Shown in pieces: positions 45,859 to 54,860 of a DNA stretch of 64,000 bases (position 1 is the first letter of the stretch; the number at the start of each line of letters is the position of its first letter). Both the position numbers and the translations under genes were made by a program. Source of the DNA: Deltaproteobacteria bacterium (GTDB taxonomy: Bacteria; Desulfobacterota; DSM-4660; Desulfatiglandales; Desulfatiglandaceae); contig JAFDIS010000006.1 in assembly GCA_019307945.1 (NCBI GenBank), positions 1 through 64,000 of the forward strand, read 5' to 3'. Under the pieces are notes generated by a model. That model searched no databases and was not told the origin of the DNA. It saw only the letters and a list, made by a program, of their open reading frames with translations.

Positions 45859-46956
45859 GTGGAAGAGCCGAGGGGAAAGGTGATCTGGAAGATTTTGATC
45901 GTGGACGATGACCTGGAACTGCTCTCCAGCCTGTCCCAGGGTATGGAGCCGCACCGACAGCGGCTCTCCGTACTCACGGCCGGGAGTGTTTCCCTGGCCA
46001 GGGAAGCGCTGGACAAGCACCTCATCTCCCTGGTGGTCACGGACGTCAAGATGCCGGGCAAGGACGGCTTCGGGCTCGTTTCAATCCTTCGAAGGGAGTA
46101 TCCGGACATACCCTTTATGCTGATTACGGGTTTCGGCAATCCGAAAATGAAGGGTGTGGCGCGGGAATTGGGGGCTGAGGGCTATATGGAAAAGCCCTTT
46201 TCGCTTCAAACGTTTTCCTCGGCCGTAACCAGGATCCTGGACCGACTGGTCGAGGGGGGGGCCTTGCAAGGGGTCAGCCCCGGCATGTTCTTGCAGTTGA
46301 TTGAGATGGAACAGAAGACGTGTACCATCCGCCTGTCGGAACGAAATGCCTCCGGAGACGGTGTCCTTTTCTTTCGCAGAGGAGAACTCCTCGACGCCCG
46401 GACAGGGGGCCTTCGCGGTGAGCCCGCGGCCTACGAGATCTTTGGGATGGAAGAGGTGGATCTGGCCATCGAAAATCGCTGTCCGCCCGTAGGAAGGAAA
46501 ATCCGGGGAGACCTTCAGGCTGTCCTGCTCGAGGCCATGAGGCGAAAGGACGAAAAGAGACAGCAGGCGGGGGCGAAGGTCAACACGGGCAGGGTGGGGG
46601 CGGGACACGCCGCTCGTGGACTACGCGGAGCAGGGACGCCCCCCGCCGGTACGGTCTTGGAGAACGTCAGGCGGAGACTGGAGAGACTCTTGGGTGAACG
46701 TAGCGCCCTGAAAGAGATCACCCAGGATGACACTTGGGACGGGCTGCTGGCACAGATGTCCCGTATGGGGTCCCTGTTTCAATGCGGAAGGCTCCTGTTG
46801 ACGTACATGGAGGTGGGGGATAACGGCGGTCAGAACCTGCTGATCCTGCCCGGTGAAAACAGCATCGCCGTGACTCTTCATCCCAGTTGCCCGCGAGATC
46901 GAGTTCTCGATGCCCTGAGTCGGGACGAGTCCTCTCCCGGGGGAGAATCGGCATGA
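45859..46956 (+). CDS. Response regulator with PATAN (DUF4388) domain
   Basis: The 365-aa protein has an N-terminal receiver (VVTDVKMPGKDG) and a DUF4388/PATAN domain (LQLIEMEQKTCTIRL, then GVLFFRRGELLDARTG). A linker of low complexity (about 235-265) follows, then an unrecognised C-terminal domain (about 270-365). PATAN receivers are typical of cyanobacterial PatA and of deltaproteobacterial motility and polarity regulators. No cognate kinase is in the operon. The GTG start has GGAAGG upstream, and the stop overlaps the next start. Confidence 0.87.
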   Translation: MEEPRGKVIWKILIVDDDLELLSSLSQGMEPHRQRLSVLTAGSVSLAREALDKHLISLVVTDVKMPGKDGFGLVSILRREYPDIPFMLITGFGNPKMKGVARELGAEGYMEKPFSLQTFSSAVTRILDRLVEGGALQGVSPGMFLQLIEMEQKTCTIRLSERNASGDGVLFFRRGELLDARTGGLRGEPAAYEIFGMEEVDLAIENRCPPVGRKIRGDLQAVLLEAMRRKDEKRQQAGAKVNTGRVGAGHAARGLRGAGTPPAGTVLENVRRRLERLLGERSALKEITQDDTWDGLLAQMSRMGSLFQCGRLLLTYMEVGDNGGQNLLILPGENSIAVTLHPSCPRDRVLDALSRDESSPGGESA

Positions 46957-47330
46957 AAGATGTCCTCAGAGATCTGGCCGCCATGGACGGGGTCATGGCG
47001 GTGCTTTTCTTTTCCGAGGACGGAGACCTGCTGTTCAAGGAAATGCTTCTCCCGCCGGTGGAGGACCCTGAGAAAAAAGAGTGGTGGCCCTTGCTCATAC
47101 ATTCCCTCGCAGGGATTCGTGAAATGGAATTGGTCTTCGACCGGGGGAGGGTTTACATCCGAAAGACGGGCCGGGGCTACCTTTTGATCTTCCTGTCCCG
47201 GGGAGCACCGGTGGCCCTGCTGAGGCTTCATTGCGATACGGTCCTGCCGGCCCTGGACAAGACCCGGCAAGTGGGCCGCGGCCTGGGCCGGTGGCTCAGG
47301 TGGAACCGCGGAAAGGGCCGTATTCACTGA
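46953..47330 (+). CDS. Second Roadblock/LC7-like protein
   Basis: The 125-aa protein begins with the Roadblock-like pattern MKDVLRDLAAMDGVMAVLFF, a beta-strand pair and EDGDLL, but it is more diverged than the first Roadblock gene. It is translationally coupled to the PATAN regulator (ATGA). Two Roadblock proteins could form a heterodimeric partner for the GTPase (inference). Confidence 0.65.
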   Translation: MKDVLRDLAAMDGVMAVLFFSEDGDLLFKEMLLPPVEDPEKKEWWPLLIHSLAGIREMELVFDRGRVYIRKTGRGYLLIFLSRGAPVALLRLHCDTVLPALDKTRQVGRGLGRWLRWNRGKGRIH

Positions 47331-47392
47331 AGCTGACGGCCGATGGTGCCGATTAGAATCAATAAACAGCATGTACGGGGGTCCTCGTAGAA

Positions 47393-48406
47393 ATGACACT
47401 CGACACCCAATCCAGCATCAAAGAGGCTGAAGTCTACAGGTCCATGGGCCTTCCCATGGAAGCCTTCCGGGTATACAAGCGATTCCTGGCCCAGCAGTCG
47501 AGCCTCGACGCGGAGACCAGAAAGGACATCAAGGTCCGGATGGAGCAACTCCGGCGGGAGATCCTGGCTGAAGAGAAAGGAGATGCCCCGGGCATATCGG
47601 AAGACGATCTGTCCGTGGTAAAGCAGGCCCTCTCCGAGGGTGAAAACACCCAGGTCATCAGCGATGGGGCCGAGGCGTTTCGGGAGATGGGGCTGGTCCA
47701 GGAGGCCCTCGATGAGTACGTCAAGTTGATCAAGAGAAGAAAATCCTTCGACGGACTGGTTCCGGGAATCGCCGATTTGCTCCTGCAGGCCGGCTTTTCG
47801 GAAAATATGGATGGCCAGGTGGAAGACCTCCTTAGGGAAACAGGGCTCGAAAAGGAGGCTCAGTCCCGGTTCTCACAGGAACTCGCGGAATTCATGTTGT
47901 CACGTGACCATGAGGAACCGGCCCGCTTCTTGTACCAGACGGCCGCCTCCCTGGACCCGGAAAACCGGGAGGCCCTGGAGGCCCTGAGTCGCCTGGAGAG
48001 TCAGACCGAGACCGAAGAGACGATGCCCGAGCGACCCCAGAGGGGCGAGGAGAAACGTCGGGAGGAGCGTATCTCCATGAGGTTGCCTGAATTCCTGTCC
48101 GTGGAGTTTACCCTGGGGACGGGTACTTCGGACGAAAAACGGTATCGTCTGGGTGTACTGAATTATTCCGGTTACGGCCTGGGACTGTTGGTCAATGAGA
48201 GGAATCGCGAACTCCTCAAGATTCTGAAACCCGGAGACCGTATCGAGGGCATGACCTTTTTCGCCAGGTGGGCCCTGGTAAAGGTGAACGTCACCGTGCG
48301 GCACATAACGCCTATCGCCGACGGCGAGCACATGGGTCAACACATCATCGGTGTGGAGTCGAAGGAGTTGATTGACGACGGCTCCGGTGAGGAAGAGGGG
48401 AGGTAG
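47393..48406 (+). CDS. TPR-like and PilZ domain protein (probable c-di-GMP effector)
   Basis: The N-terminal two-thirds of the 337-aa protein is helical TPR-like repeats (AEVYRSMGLPMEAFRVYKRF, then AEAFREMGLVQEALDEYVKL). The C-terminal PilZ domain (about 220-325) has an RxxxR-type arginine cluster (KRREERISMR) and NYSGYG in place of D/NxSxxG, as needed for c-di-GMP binding. It links the operon to c-di-GMP. It is the last gene and ends 6 bp before a convergent stop. Confidence 0.85.
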   Translation: MTLDTQSSIKEAEVYRSMGLPMEAFRVYKRFLAQQSSLDAETRKDIKVRMEQLRREILAEEKGDAPGISEDDLSVVKQALSEGENTQVISDGAEAFREMGLVQEALDEYVKLIKRRKSFDGLVPGIADLLLQAGFSENMDGQVEDLLRETGLEKEAQSRFSQELAEFMLSRDHEEPARFLYQTAASLDPENREALEALSRLESQTETEETMPERPQRGEEKRREERISMRLPEFLSVEFTLGTGTSDEKRYRLGVLNYSGYGLGLLVNERNRELLKILKPGDRIEGMTFFARWALVKVNVTVRHITPIADGEHMGQHIIGVESKELIDDGSGEEEGR

Positions 48407-48412
48407 AGATTC

Positions 48413-49216
48413 TCATGTGCCTTCCACCACCACTTTTCCTCCTACGGACCCTGCCTGAGGCCCCAAGAGGTCGCAGGCCCTGCCTTGATTAACGGAGATT
48501 TCCAGGAAATTGGAACTGCCGATGAGGGCCAGGGGTTCCCCCGGCGCGACGGCGGCATAATAGTCTCTCAGGCCCTGCAACGCGATTTTTCCGGCTCGTA
48601 TCACGAGTTGCCCCCCCCTCGCAAAGTCTTCCAGATCTATCCTGTGGATGTTGGTGATCAGGTTGCCGAAGTGATCCACCCGGATGATTTCTCCTATCAA
48701 TGCCGAACCTTGCTTGCGGGGTTCGGGGATGGGCAGGGTTCGGGGATCGGTGATGCGTGTGCCCACATCTTCGAGGGCTGCTCCGAGGGTTAGATGTGCC
48801 GCTACCGGGGCGAACACGTCCCTGCCGTGGAAGGTGGCGCTCACCGGGTGCCTGAAAAAGCGTTCCCGGTTCAGGTGGAAGATGGGCGGCAGGGGGCCTC
48901 GCCGCAGGATAGGCCAGAAGAGCCCGTTGTCGGGACCCACGAAGAAACGGCCGTCCGTGTGGAACGCGATGGGCCTCCTTGCACCGCCCACACCCGGGTC
49001 CACCACGGCCACGTTGACGCTCCCCTCCGGGAAAAAGGGGTATGCCTCCAGGAGCGTCGTGCCCGCCACGAACACGTCTCCCGGGGCCACTTCGTGCGTG
49101 AGGTCCACGGGGGTGACGTCCGGGTTTATGGACAGGAGCACGCCCTTCATTACACCCACGTAAGGGTCTTTGAGCCCGAAATCAGTCAGCAGTGTGACCA
49201 CCTTTCTCCGTGCCAC
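48413..49216 (-). CDS. SAM hydroxide adenosyltransferase (DUF62)
   Basis: The 267-aa protein has LLTDFGLKDPYVGVMKG (N-terminal SAM-binding motif), VDPGVGG, the GPDNGL motif and the C-terminal HFGNLITN segment of the DUF62/chlorinase-fluorinase superfamily. Its non-halogenating members hydrolyse SAM to adenosine and methionine. The GTG start lies right after GGGAGGAGC. A good promoter lies upstream. Confidence 0.93.
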   Translation of the reverse strand: MARRKVVTLLTDFGLKDPYVGVMKGVLLSINPDVTPVDLTHEVAPGDVFVAGTTLLEAYPFFPEGSVNVAVVDPGVGGARRPIAFHTDGRFFVGPDNGLFWPILRRGPLPPIFHLNRERFFRHPVSATFHGRDVFAPVAAHLTLGAALEDVGTRITDPRTLPIPEPRKQGSALIGEIIRVDHFGNLITNIHRIDLEDFARGGQLVIRAGKIALQGLRDYYAAVAPGEPLALIGSSNFLEISVNQGRACDLLGPQAGSVGGKVVVEGT

Positions 49217-49307
49217 GCTCCTCCCTCGCCCCCCCCAGGGGCCGGGAGCCCCACCCTGGGCGGCCCCGGCATGTCCGCTTGCGTCTCCGGTTTTTGCCTG
49301 AACCAGG

Positions 49308-49336
49308 TTTATAGATCAACGCGGCCACCGGGTCAA
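49308..49336 (-). promoter_or_regulatory. Sigma-70-type promoter of the DUF62 gene
   Basis: On the minus strand, TTGACC (49336-49331) and TATAAA (49313-49308) are 17 bp apart; the leader would be about 85 bases. Confidence 0.6.
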
Positions 49337-49413
49337 CTTCCCATGGCGCGTGGAATCCGTGATCACGAGGGGCCGCGACGCTGCTGCCGAGCGGGTGTTG
49401 AATCACAAAACAT

Positions 49414-49442
49414 TTGCCAATCCACGGCGATTATGGTATCGA
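49414..49442 (+). promoter_or_regulatory. Sigma-70-type promoter candidate of folD
   Basis: TTGCCA (49414-49419) and TATCGA (49437-49442) are 17 bp apart; both elements are partial matches. Confidence 0.35.
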
Positions 49443-49532
49443 AAACCGCAGCGACCATGTACCTTTTTTCTCAAGCCCGGGAAGTCTTAACATATCGCGA
49501 CAACTTATTCTTTTCAGGAAAGGAGAACACAA

Positions 49533-50441
49533 ATGACGGCAAAATTGATCAAGGGTACCGAGATCCGGGAGGAGATCTTGAAGGAGATCGAGGAGGAGGT
49601 CAAGCAGATCAAAGAGAAGCACGGCAAGGTGCCGGGCCTGGTGACCATCCTCGTGGGTGAAAACCCGGCCTCCGTTTCCTATGTGACTCTCAAAATCAAG
49701 ACGGCGAACCGTCTGGGGTTCCACGAAATTCAGGACAACCAGCCGGAGGATATTTCAGAGGCCGATCTGCTGGCGCTCATCGACAAGTATAACAAGGATG
49801 ATTCGATCCACGGCATCCTGGTGCAGCTCCCGCTTCCCAAGCATATCGACGAGAAGAAGGTCCTGAACGCCATTGATCCGGACAAGGACGTGGACGGCTT
49901 TCACCCGGTGAACGTGGGCCGGTTGATGATCGGGGGCTCGGAGGTGAAGTTTCCGCCCTGTACGCCGGCGGGAATCCAGGAGATGATCGTTCGATCCGGC
50001 GTGGAGACGAGCGGCGCCGAGGTGGTCGTGGTGGGACGGTCCAACATCGTGGGAAAGCCCATAGCCAATATGATGCTTCAAAAGGCGGAAGGGGCCAATT
50101 CCACGGTCACGGTGGTCCACACCCGCACCAAGGACATGGCCTCTCACTGCAAGCGGGCCGACATCCTCATCGTGGCGGCGGGCGTGCCGGGCCTCGTCAA
50201 GCCCGAGTGGATCAAGCCCGGGGCCTGCGTGATCGATGTGGGCGTCAACCGGGTGGGTGAGAAGATCAGTGAAAAGACCGGAAAAAAGGTCGCCATTCTC
50301 CGGGGAGACGTGGACTTCGACAAGGCCAAGGAGATCGCGGGCTGGATCACGCCGGTGCCGGGCGGTGTAGGGCCCATGACCATCACCATGCTCATGAAGA
50401 ACACCCTGAAGTCCCTTAAGTTCAGTCTCGGGATCGCCTGA
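49533..50441 (+). CDS. folD: Methylenetetrahydrofolate dehydrogenase/methenyltetrahydrofolate cyclohydrolase
   Basis: The 302-aa bifunctional one-carbon enzyme has the substrate motif PASVSYVTLKIKTANRLG (with the catalytic Lys), GILVQLPLPKHID, GRSNIVGKPIANMM and PVPGGVGPMTITML. In anaerobes it can serve the Wood-Ljungdahl methyl branch as well as biosynthesis. ATG 49533 has AAAGGAG upstream, and a terminator follows. Confidence 0.97.
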   Translation: MTAKLIKGTEIREEILKEIEEEVKQIKEKHGKVPGLVTILVGENPASVSYVTLKIKTANRLGFHEIQDNQPEDISEADLLALIDKYNKDDSIHGILVQLPLPKHIDEKKVLNAIDPDKDVDGFHPVNVGRLMIGGSEVKFPPCTPAGIQEMIVRSGVETSGAEVVVVGRSNIVGKPIANMMLQKAEGANSTVTVVHTRTKDMASHCKRADILIVAAGVPGLVKPEWIKPGACVIDVGVNRVGEKISEKTGKKVAILRGDVDFDKAKEIAGWITPVPGGVGPMTITMLMKNTLKSLKFSLGIA

Positions 50442-50463
50442 GAGGGCTGAAAAAAGACAACGG

Positions 50464-50509
50464 AAGGGGGGGCGGTTCCGCAGAGCAACGCGCGAACGCC
50501 CCCCTTTTT
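50464..50509 (+). terminator. Rho-independent terminator after folD
   Basis: AAGGGGGGGCG (50464-50474) pairs with CGCCCCCCTT (50497-50506) and continues into a T5 run. The C-rich stem may also act on the opposite strand, where the hdrA gene ends at 50652. Confidence 0.8.
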
Positions 50510-50651
50510 GTCGGTGGGCGAGGGGGGTGTGCGCTCGCCCGGCGGCAGACGAACCGAAGGCCCCTTGCCCTGTCCGCAAGTGGGCCCGGAAGTGCGGCAC
50601 ATCGGCCGGAAATGGCTCCGCGTCGGTCACCTGAGCCTGGCGGCCCGCGGG

Positions 50652-53090
50652 CTAGCCTTTCTTGGCCTCTTCCAGTATACGGATCGTCTCCTGGATCTCC
50701 TCCCGTGTTACACTCCGCCTCAGGGCTTCCATGTCCTTCATTACCTGGGCGAAACGCACGCCTTCGGCCGCGCTGATCCATGCCAGCTGGAGCCTTTCGG
50801 GCCGCAGGCCCATCTTTTCCATACGCTTGTGCAGGCGCGCCACCCTCTTTTCGGTCCAGTGGTTTGCGTCGATGTAATGACAGTCACCGATGTGGCAACC
50901 GCTCACCAGGATCACCGGGGCGCCCTTGCGGAATCCGTGCCAGATGAACTTTTCATCCACACGACCGGAACACATTGTGCGGATGAGGCGGACGTTGGAC
51001 GGGTACTGGAGCCTGGAGACCCCGGCGTAGTCGGCACCTGCATAGGAGCACCAGTTGCAGGCAAATGTTAGAATCTTCTCGGACGGGTTCTCCTCCAGCA
51101 TGGCTTCGATCTGGCCGGTGATCTGCCCGTCGGTGAAATGGTTCATGATGATGGCGCCGAAACGGCATTCCGCCGCGCAGGTGCCGCAACCCGCGCAGGC
51201 CGCCTGGTTGACCACCGCGGGTGTCTTCTTCTTCACGTCCACCGTGATGGCGTTGTAGGGGCAGACCTCGGCGCACTTGCCGCAGGACTTACAGTGCTCG
51301 GCCACCACCTCGCTGGTGATTGGCTCAGTGGTGATTTCCCCCCGGTGCATGAGCCGGATTGCCCGGGCCGCGGCGGCGGAGGCCTGGGTTACGCTCTCCT
51401 TGATGTCCTTTGGCCCCTCGGCGCAACCTGCGTAAAAGACACCGCGGGTGGCTGCGTCGACGGGTAGCAATTTGGGGTGGGCCTCCAGGAAAAAGCCGTC
51501 GGGGGTCAACTGGAGCCCCAGCATCTCCTGCAATCTCTGTGTGCTTGGCGCCGGTTTGACGCCCAGGGCGAGTACCAGCATGTCCAGGTGATGAATTTCG
51601 AGCTTTCCCGTGGCCGTGTTTTCCACGGCCACCCGCAGGCTGCCCTCCGGTGTTTCCTCCACCGTCCCTGGCAGGCCCCGCAGGTAATGGACTCCCAGCC
51701 TGCGGCTCCGGGCGTAGAGGTCTTCGAAGCCCTTTCCAAAGGCCCGGATGTCGATGTAGAAGACCTTGATTTCCAGGTCGGGGTCATGCTCCTTGAGCAC
51801 CAGTGTGCTCTTTATGGTGTTCATGCAGCAGATATTCGAGCAGTAGCTGGCTCCCTTCCTGGCGGAACGTGACCCCACGCACTGGACAAAGCCCACGGAC
51901 CGCGGTTTCTTCCGGTCCTTGGGACGGATGAGTTCTCCCCTGGTGGGGCCTCCGGCATTGACGAGCCGCTCGAACTCCAGGCTCGTCAGGACATTCTCGA
52001 ATCGCGTGTACCCGTACTCGTCCAGCTCCCGGGGGTCATAGGCTTCCAGCCCCGTCGCCACCACGATGGAACCCACCTCTTCCAGGATCTCCTGGTCGGA
52101 CATATGAAAATTTATGCATTTCTTGTCGCACGCCTCCACACACTTGGCGCATACGACCGGATTGTGTCCCAGGCATTCATTTACGTTGATGACATAGGCG
52201 GCGGGCACGGCCTGGGGAAACGGTGAGTAGATCGCCTTTCGCGAAGAGAGCCCCAGGTTGAACTCATCGGGCCGGACTACCGGGCAGACCTTGGCGCACT
52301 CCCCGCAGGACGTGCATTCCTTTTCGTCCACGTACCGGGCCCTCTTGAGGATCTTGACCTCGAAATTGCCCACGTACCCCTTGATACCCACCACTTCACT
52401 CAAGGTGTAGAGCTTGATCCGGGGATGTCGACCGACATCCGTCATCTTCGGACCGAGTATTCAGATGGAGCAATCCATGGTGGGGAACGTCTTGTCCAAC
52501 TGGGCCATGGTTCCCCCGATGGAAGGCCTCTTTTCCACCAGCACCACATCGAATCCGTTGTCGGCCAGATCCAGGGCCGCCTGGATCCCCGCCACGCCGC
52601 CGCCGATGACCAGGGTCCTTCGGGTCAGGGGCAGGACCTCTTCCTCCAGGGGCTCCAACTGCCTCACCCTGGACACGGACATCTTCACCAGGTCCAGGGC
52701 CTTGCGGGTGGCCGCTTCCGGCTCCTGCATGTGGACCCAGCTGCACTGCTCCCGGAGATTGGCCATTTCCAGCAGATAGGGGTTCAGGCCCGCGGAAATG
52801 AGCATCTGGCGGAACGTGGGTTCATGAAGCCGCGGTGAGCAGGAGGCCACCACGATCCGGTCCAGGCCTTGCTCCAGTATGTCGTTCTTAATCTCCTGCT
52901 GGCCCGGCTCCGAACAGGCGTATCCGATGTCCTTGGAAACCACCACATCTTCCAGGAGGGCCGCCTCCCCTGCCACCTTGCCGCAGTCCACGGTCTGCGC
53001 GATATTCAGGCCGCAATGGCAGACGTAGACGCCGATCCGGGGGCGGTTTTCCTCCCCTTTGCGCCTTGTCAAAGGCATGCTCTGTTCCAT
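50652..53090 (-). CDS. hdrA: HdrA-MvhD fusion, candidate selenoprotein (UGA at 52463-52461)
   Basis: The 812-aa FAD/iron-sulfur electron-transfer protein is read through one in-frame TGA as selenocysteine 210. The HdrA part has an N-terminal domain (YVCHCG), an FAD loop ([16 protein letters not shown]), then DCSI-U-ILGPKM, where homologues carry Cys (or Sec in some methanogens), ferredoxin clusters ([35 protein letters not shown]) and an MvhD domain ([12 protein letters not shown]). Both halves are in the same frame, without gap or frameshift. A hairpin follows the TGA at 52423-52440. HdrA carries the FAD that splits electrons between ferredoxin and another acceptor. It is last gene of the kor-hdr operon. 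Confidence 0.88.
52423..52440 (-). promoter_or_regulatory. Candidate bacterial SECIS hairpin for the hdrA UGA
   Basis: On the minus strand, GGATGTC and GACATCC form a 7-bp perfect stem closing the tetraloop GGTC. The loop starts 27 nt after the TGA, inside the 16-37 nt window known for bacterial SECIS elements, and its GGU matches the SelB-contacting loop of E. coli fdhF. A bulged U as in fdhF is not obvious. Confidence 0.7.
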
Positions 53091-53135
53091 CTCACGAATC
53101 CTTCCAATGGATTAATCTTTTTTCTCGGTCAAAGC

Positions 53136-53171
53136 GGAAGCCGTTCCTCCCGGAGGGGCCGAACGGCTTCC
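53136..53171 (-). terminator. Strong intercistronic hairpin before hdrA
   Basis: GGAAGCCGTTC (53136-53146) and GAACGGCTTCC (53161-53171) form an 11-bp perfect stem with a 14-nt loop. It lies between the MvhD-HdrD gene and hdrA. The following U-run is poor, so it is more likely an attenuating or mRNA-processing hairpin than a full stop. Confidence 0.55.
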
Positions 53172-53176
53172 ACGGC

Positions 53177-54760
53177 TCAGGCCCACTGGATCGCATCGGC
53201 CAGGATGCTCGTCAGATCCCGGAGGGTCATCTGCAGGTCTTCGCCCTGAAAAGGGTCCTCCATGGCGCACTTCAAATGTATTTGGCACTTGGGGCAGGCC
53301 GTGACGAGAAGGTCGCTGCCCGTCTCACGGGCCTGCCGGAGCCGCTTGGCCTGCAAGGCCTTGCTGAAGGCGTCGCACCCGATCCAGGCGGTGTTGCCGC
53401 AGCATATGGCCCCGCGACCACTGTCGGGCATCTCTCTAAAGTCCCAGGATTCCAAGCGGGCCAGCAGCTTTCTGGGAAGCTCGGGCCGGTTTTCCAGGCG
53501 GCTCAGCCGGCAGGGGTCCTGGAAGGTCAGGATCTGTTCCGGCCCTTTGAATTCCACGGCACCCTTTTCGATCTCCCGGTCCAGGATCTCGAACAGGTGC
53601 ACCACCCGGAACGGGACCTCCACGCCTTCTGCCGGGTAGTCCGTGGCCAGGGTGCGATAGCACTCCGGGCATGCGGTGACCACCTCTTCGACTCCCGCTT
53701 CCCGGATCCGGTCCACGTTGAGCCGTGCCAGTTTGCGAAAGCTTTCCCGGTCCCCGGACCAGAGCAGGTCGTGGCCGCAGCAGCGCTCGTCCTCCAGGAT
53801 TTGGGGATAGATATCGAAAAAGTTCAGCAGTCGGATGGCGTCCTTGAGGATGCGGGCCGTTTCGACGCCCAGGTGATTTCGGTAAAAGATGTCGAAATAG
53901 GGTGCACAACCCCCGAAAAACAGGATTTTGCTCTTGTGGTCGGTTTTGATGTCCCCCGAAAGCCATTCGTAGTGTCGCGGCCTGACGCCGGGCGATGTCA
54001 TGGTACGCATAAGGGATTGAAAAAATCCCCCGTGGGCCTCGAAACCAGGGAGCCCCGCATTACTGAGTACATTCCTCATGTCTCTGATGAACAAAGGGAA
54101 ATCAACGGCGGAGGGACACCTGTCATAACAGAGGCCGCAGGTGAGACAGGACCAGATCCCATCCCGTACGGCCTGGGAGGCGATTTCCCCGTTGATGACG
54201 GCCCCTGCGATGGCCCGCGGGGAAAAGGGCTTACCGGACAGGGTGAGGGAACAGGCCGATGAGCATTTCCCGCAGTCCTGGCAGGCATACACATCGTGCG
54301 CCGCTACGACCTGTCGAATGGTCTCCGCCTCTTCCAGGATAGGGGATCGCTTCACCGGCGGAGTCACGGGACTGGGCCCTATTGCTCGAATATCGGAAAT
54401 CGCCGTTTGCAGAAATTCCAGAAGGGCCTCCGCCTCGTCGGGCATGAAGGAAGCAAAGCGGAGACGGTCGGCTCCCAGACCCAGCAGAGCCAGGATCCCC
54501 CGGGTATCTTCCACGTTCTTGAGGGCCGTGGCCGTGCCGGTTCCGTACCGGCAGGTTCCGGTCTCGCACCCCAGGAGCAGTACGCCGTCGGCCCCCATTT
54601 CAAAGGCCTTGAACAGAAGGGCCTTACTGATACGCCCGGAGCAGGGTATCCGCACCATCTGGATTTCCGGTGGGATCTCGGCGGCCCGGTCCTGAAGCTC
54701 CTGGTACGCCGCGTGGGGGCCCCAGTTGCACATAAACAGAATGACCTTGAATTCCGGCAT
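53177..54760 (-). CDS. MvhD-HdrD-like fusion protein
   Basis: The 527-aa protein has an N-terminal MvhD-like domain (about 1-125, PCSGR and LLGCETGTCRYGTG), two ferredoxin clusters (CQDCGKCSSACSL, CLTCGLCYDRCPS) and two CCG domains (CCGHDLL-x-CPECY and CCGNTAW-x-CPKCQ), which in HdrB/HdrD hold the non-cubane clusters that reduce disulfides. The first MvhD cysteine pair is CNWG where the fusion partner at 50652 has CNWC. It probably passes electrons between HdrA and a disulfide or membrane carrier. Cytoplasmic. Confidence 0.87.
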   Translation of the reverse strand: MPEFKVILFMCNWGPHAAYQELQDRAAEIPPEIQMVRIPCSGRISKALLFKAFEMGADGVLLLGCETGTCRYGTGTATALKNVEDTRGILALLGLGADRLRFASFMPDEAEALLEFLQTAISDIRAIGPSPVTPPVKRSPILEEAETIRQVVAAHDVYACQDCGKCSSACSLTLSGKPFSPRAIAGAVINGEIASQAVRDGIWSCLTCGLCYDRCPSAVDFPLFIRDMRNVLSNAGLPGFEAHGGFFQSLMRTMTSPGVRPRHYEWLSGDIKTDHKSKILFFGGCAPYFDIFYRNHLGVETARILKDAIRLLNFFDIYPQILEDERCCGHDLLWSGDRESFRKLARLNVDRIREAGVEEVVTACPECYRTLATDYPAEGVEVPFRVVHLFEILDREIEKGAVEFKGPEQILTFQDPCRLSRLENRPELPRKLLARLESWDFREMPDSGRGAICCGNTAWIGCDAFSKALQAKRLRQARETGSDLLVTACPKCQIHLKCAMEDPFQGEDLQMTLRDLTSILADAIQWA

Positions 54761-54860
54761 CTCTCTTTCCTGTCCGTCCCCTCTTGCCCCACAAGAATCA
54801 GGGGTTGTAACGGGAAAGGACCTAATGGAGTCCTTCCCCCGGGGACGATTGGTGTCATGC

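Larger units (their letters stand above)
49217..49532. other. Divergent promoter region between the DUF62 gene and folD
   Basis: It holds the minus-strand promoter at 49308-49336 and a plus-strand candidate at 49414-49442. I see no other element in it. Confidence 0.6.

Noticed and set aside
52461-52463. hdrA read as a pseudogene or as two separate genes
   Set aside because: There is no frameshift, the downstream part has no convincing ribosome site, and the TGA falls on a conserved Cys/Sec position followed by a SECIS-like hairpin.
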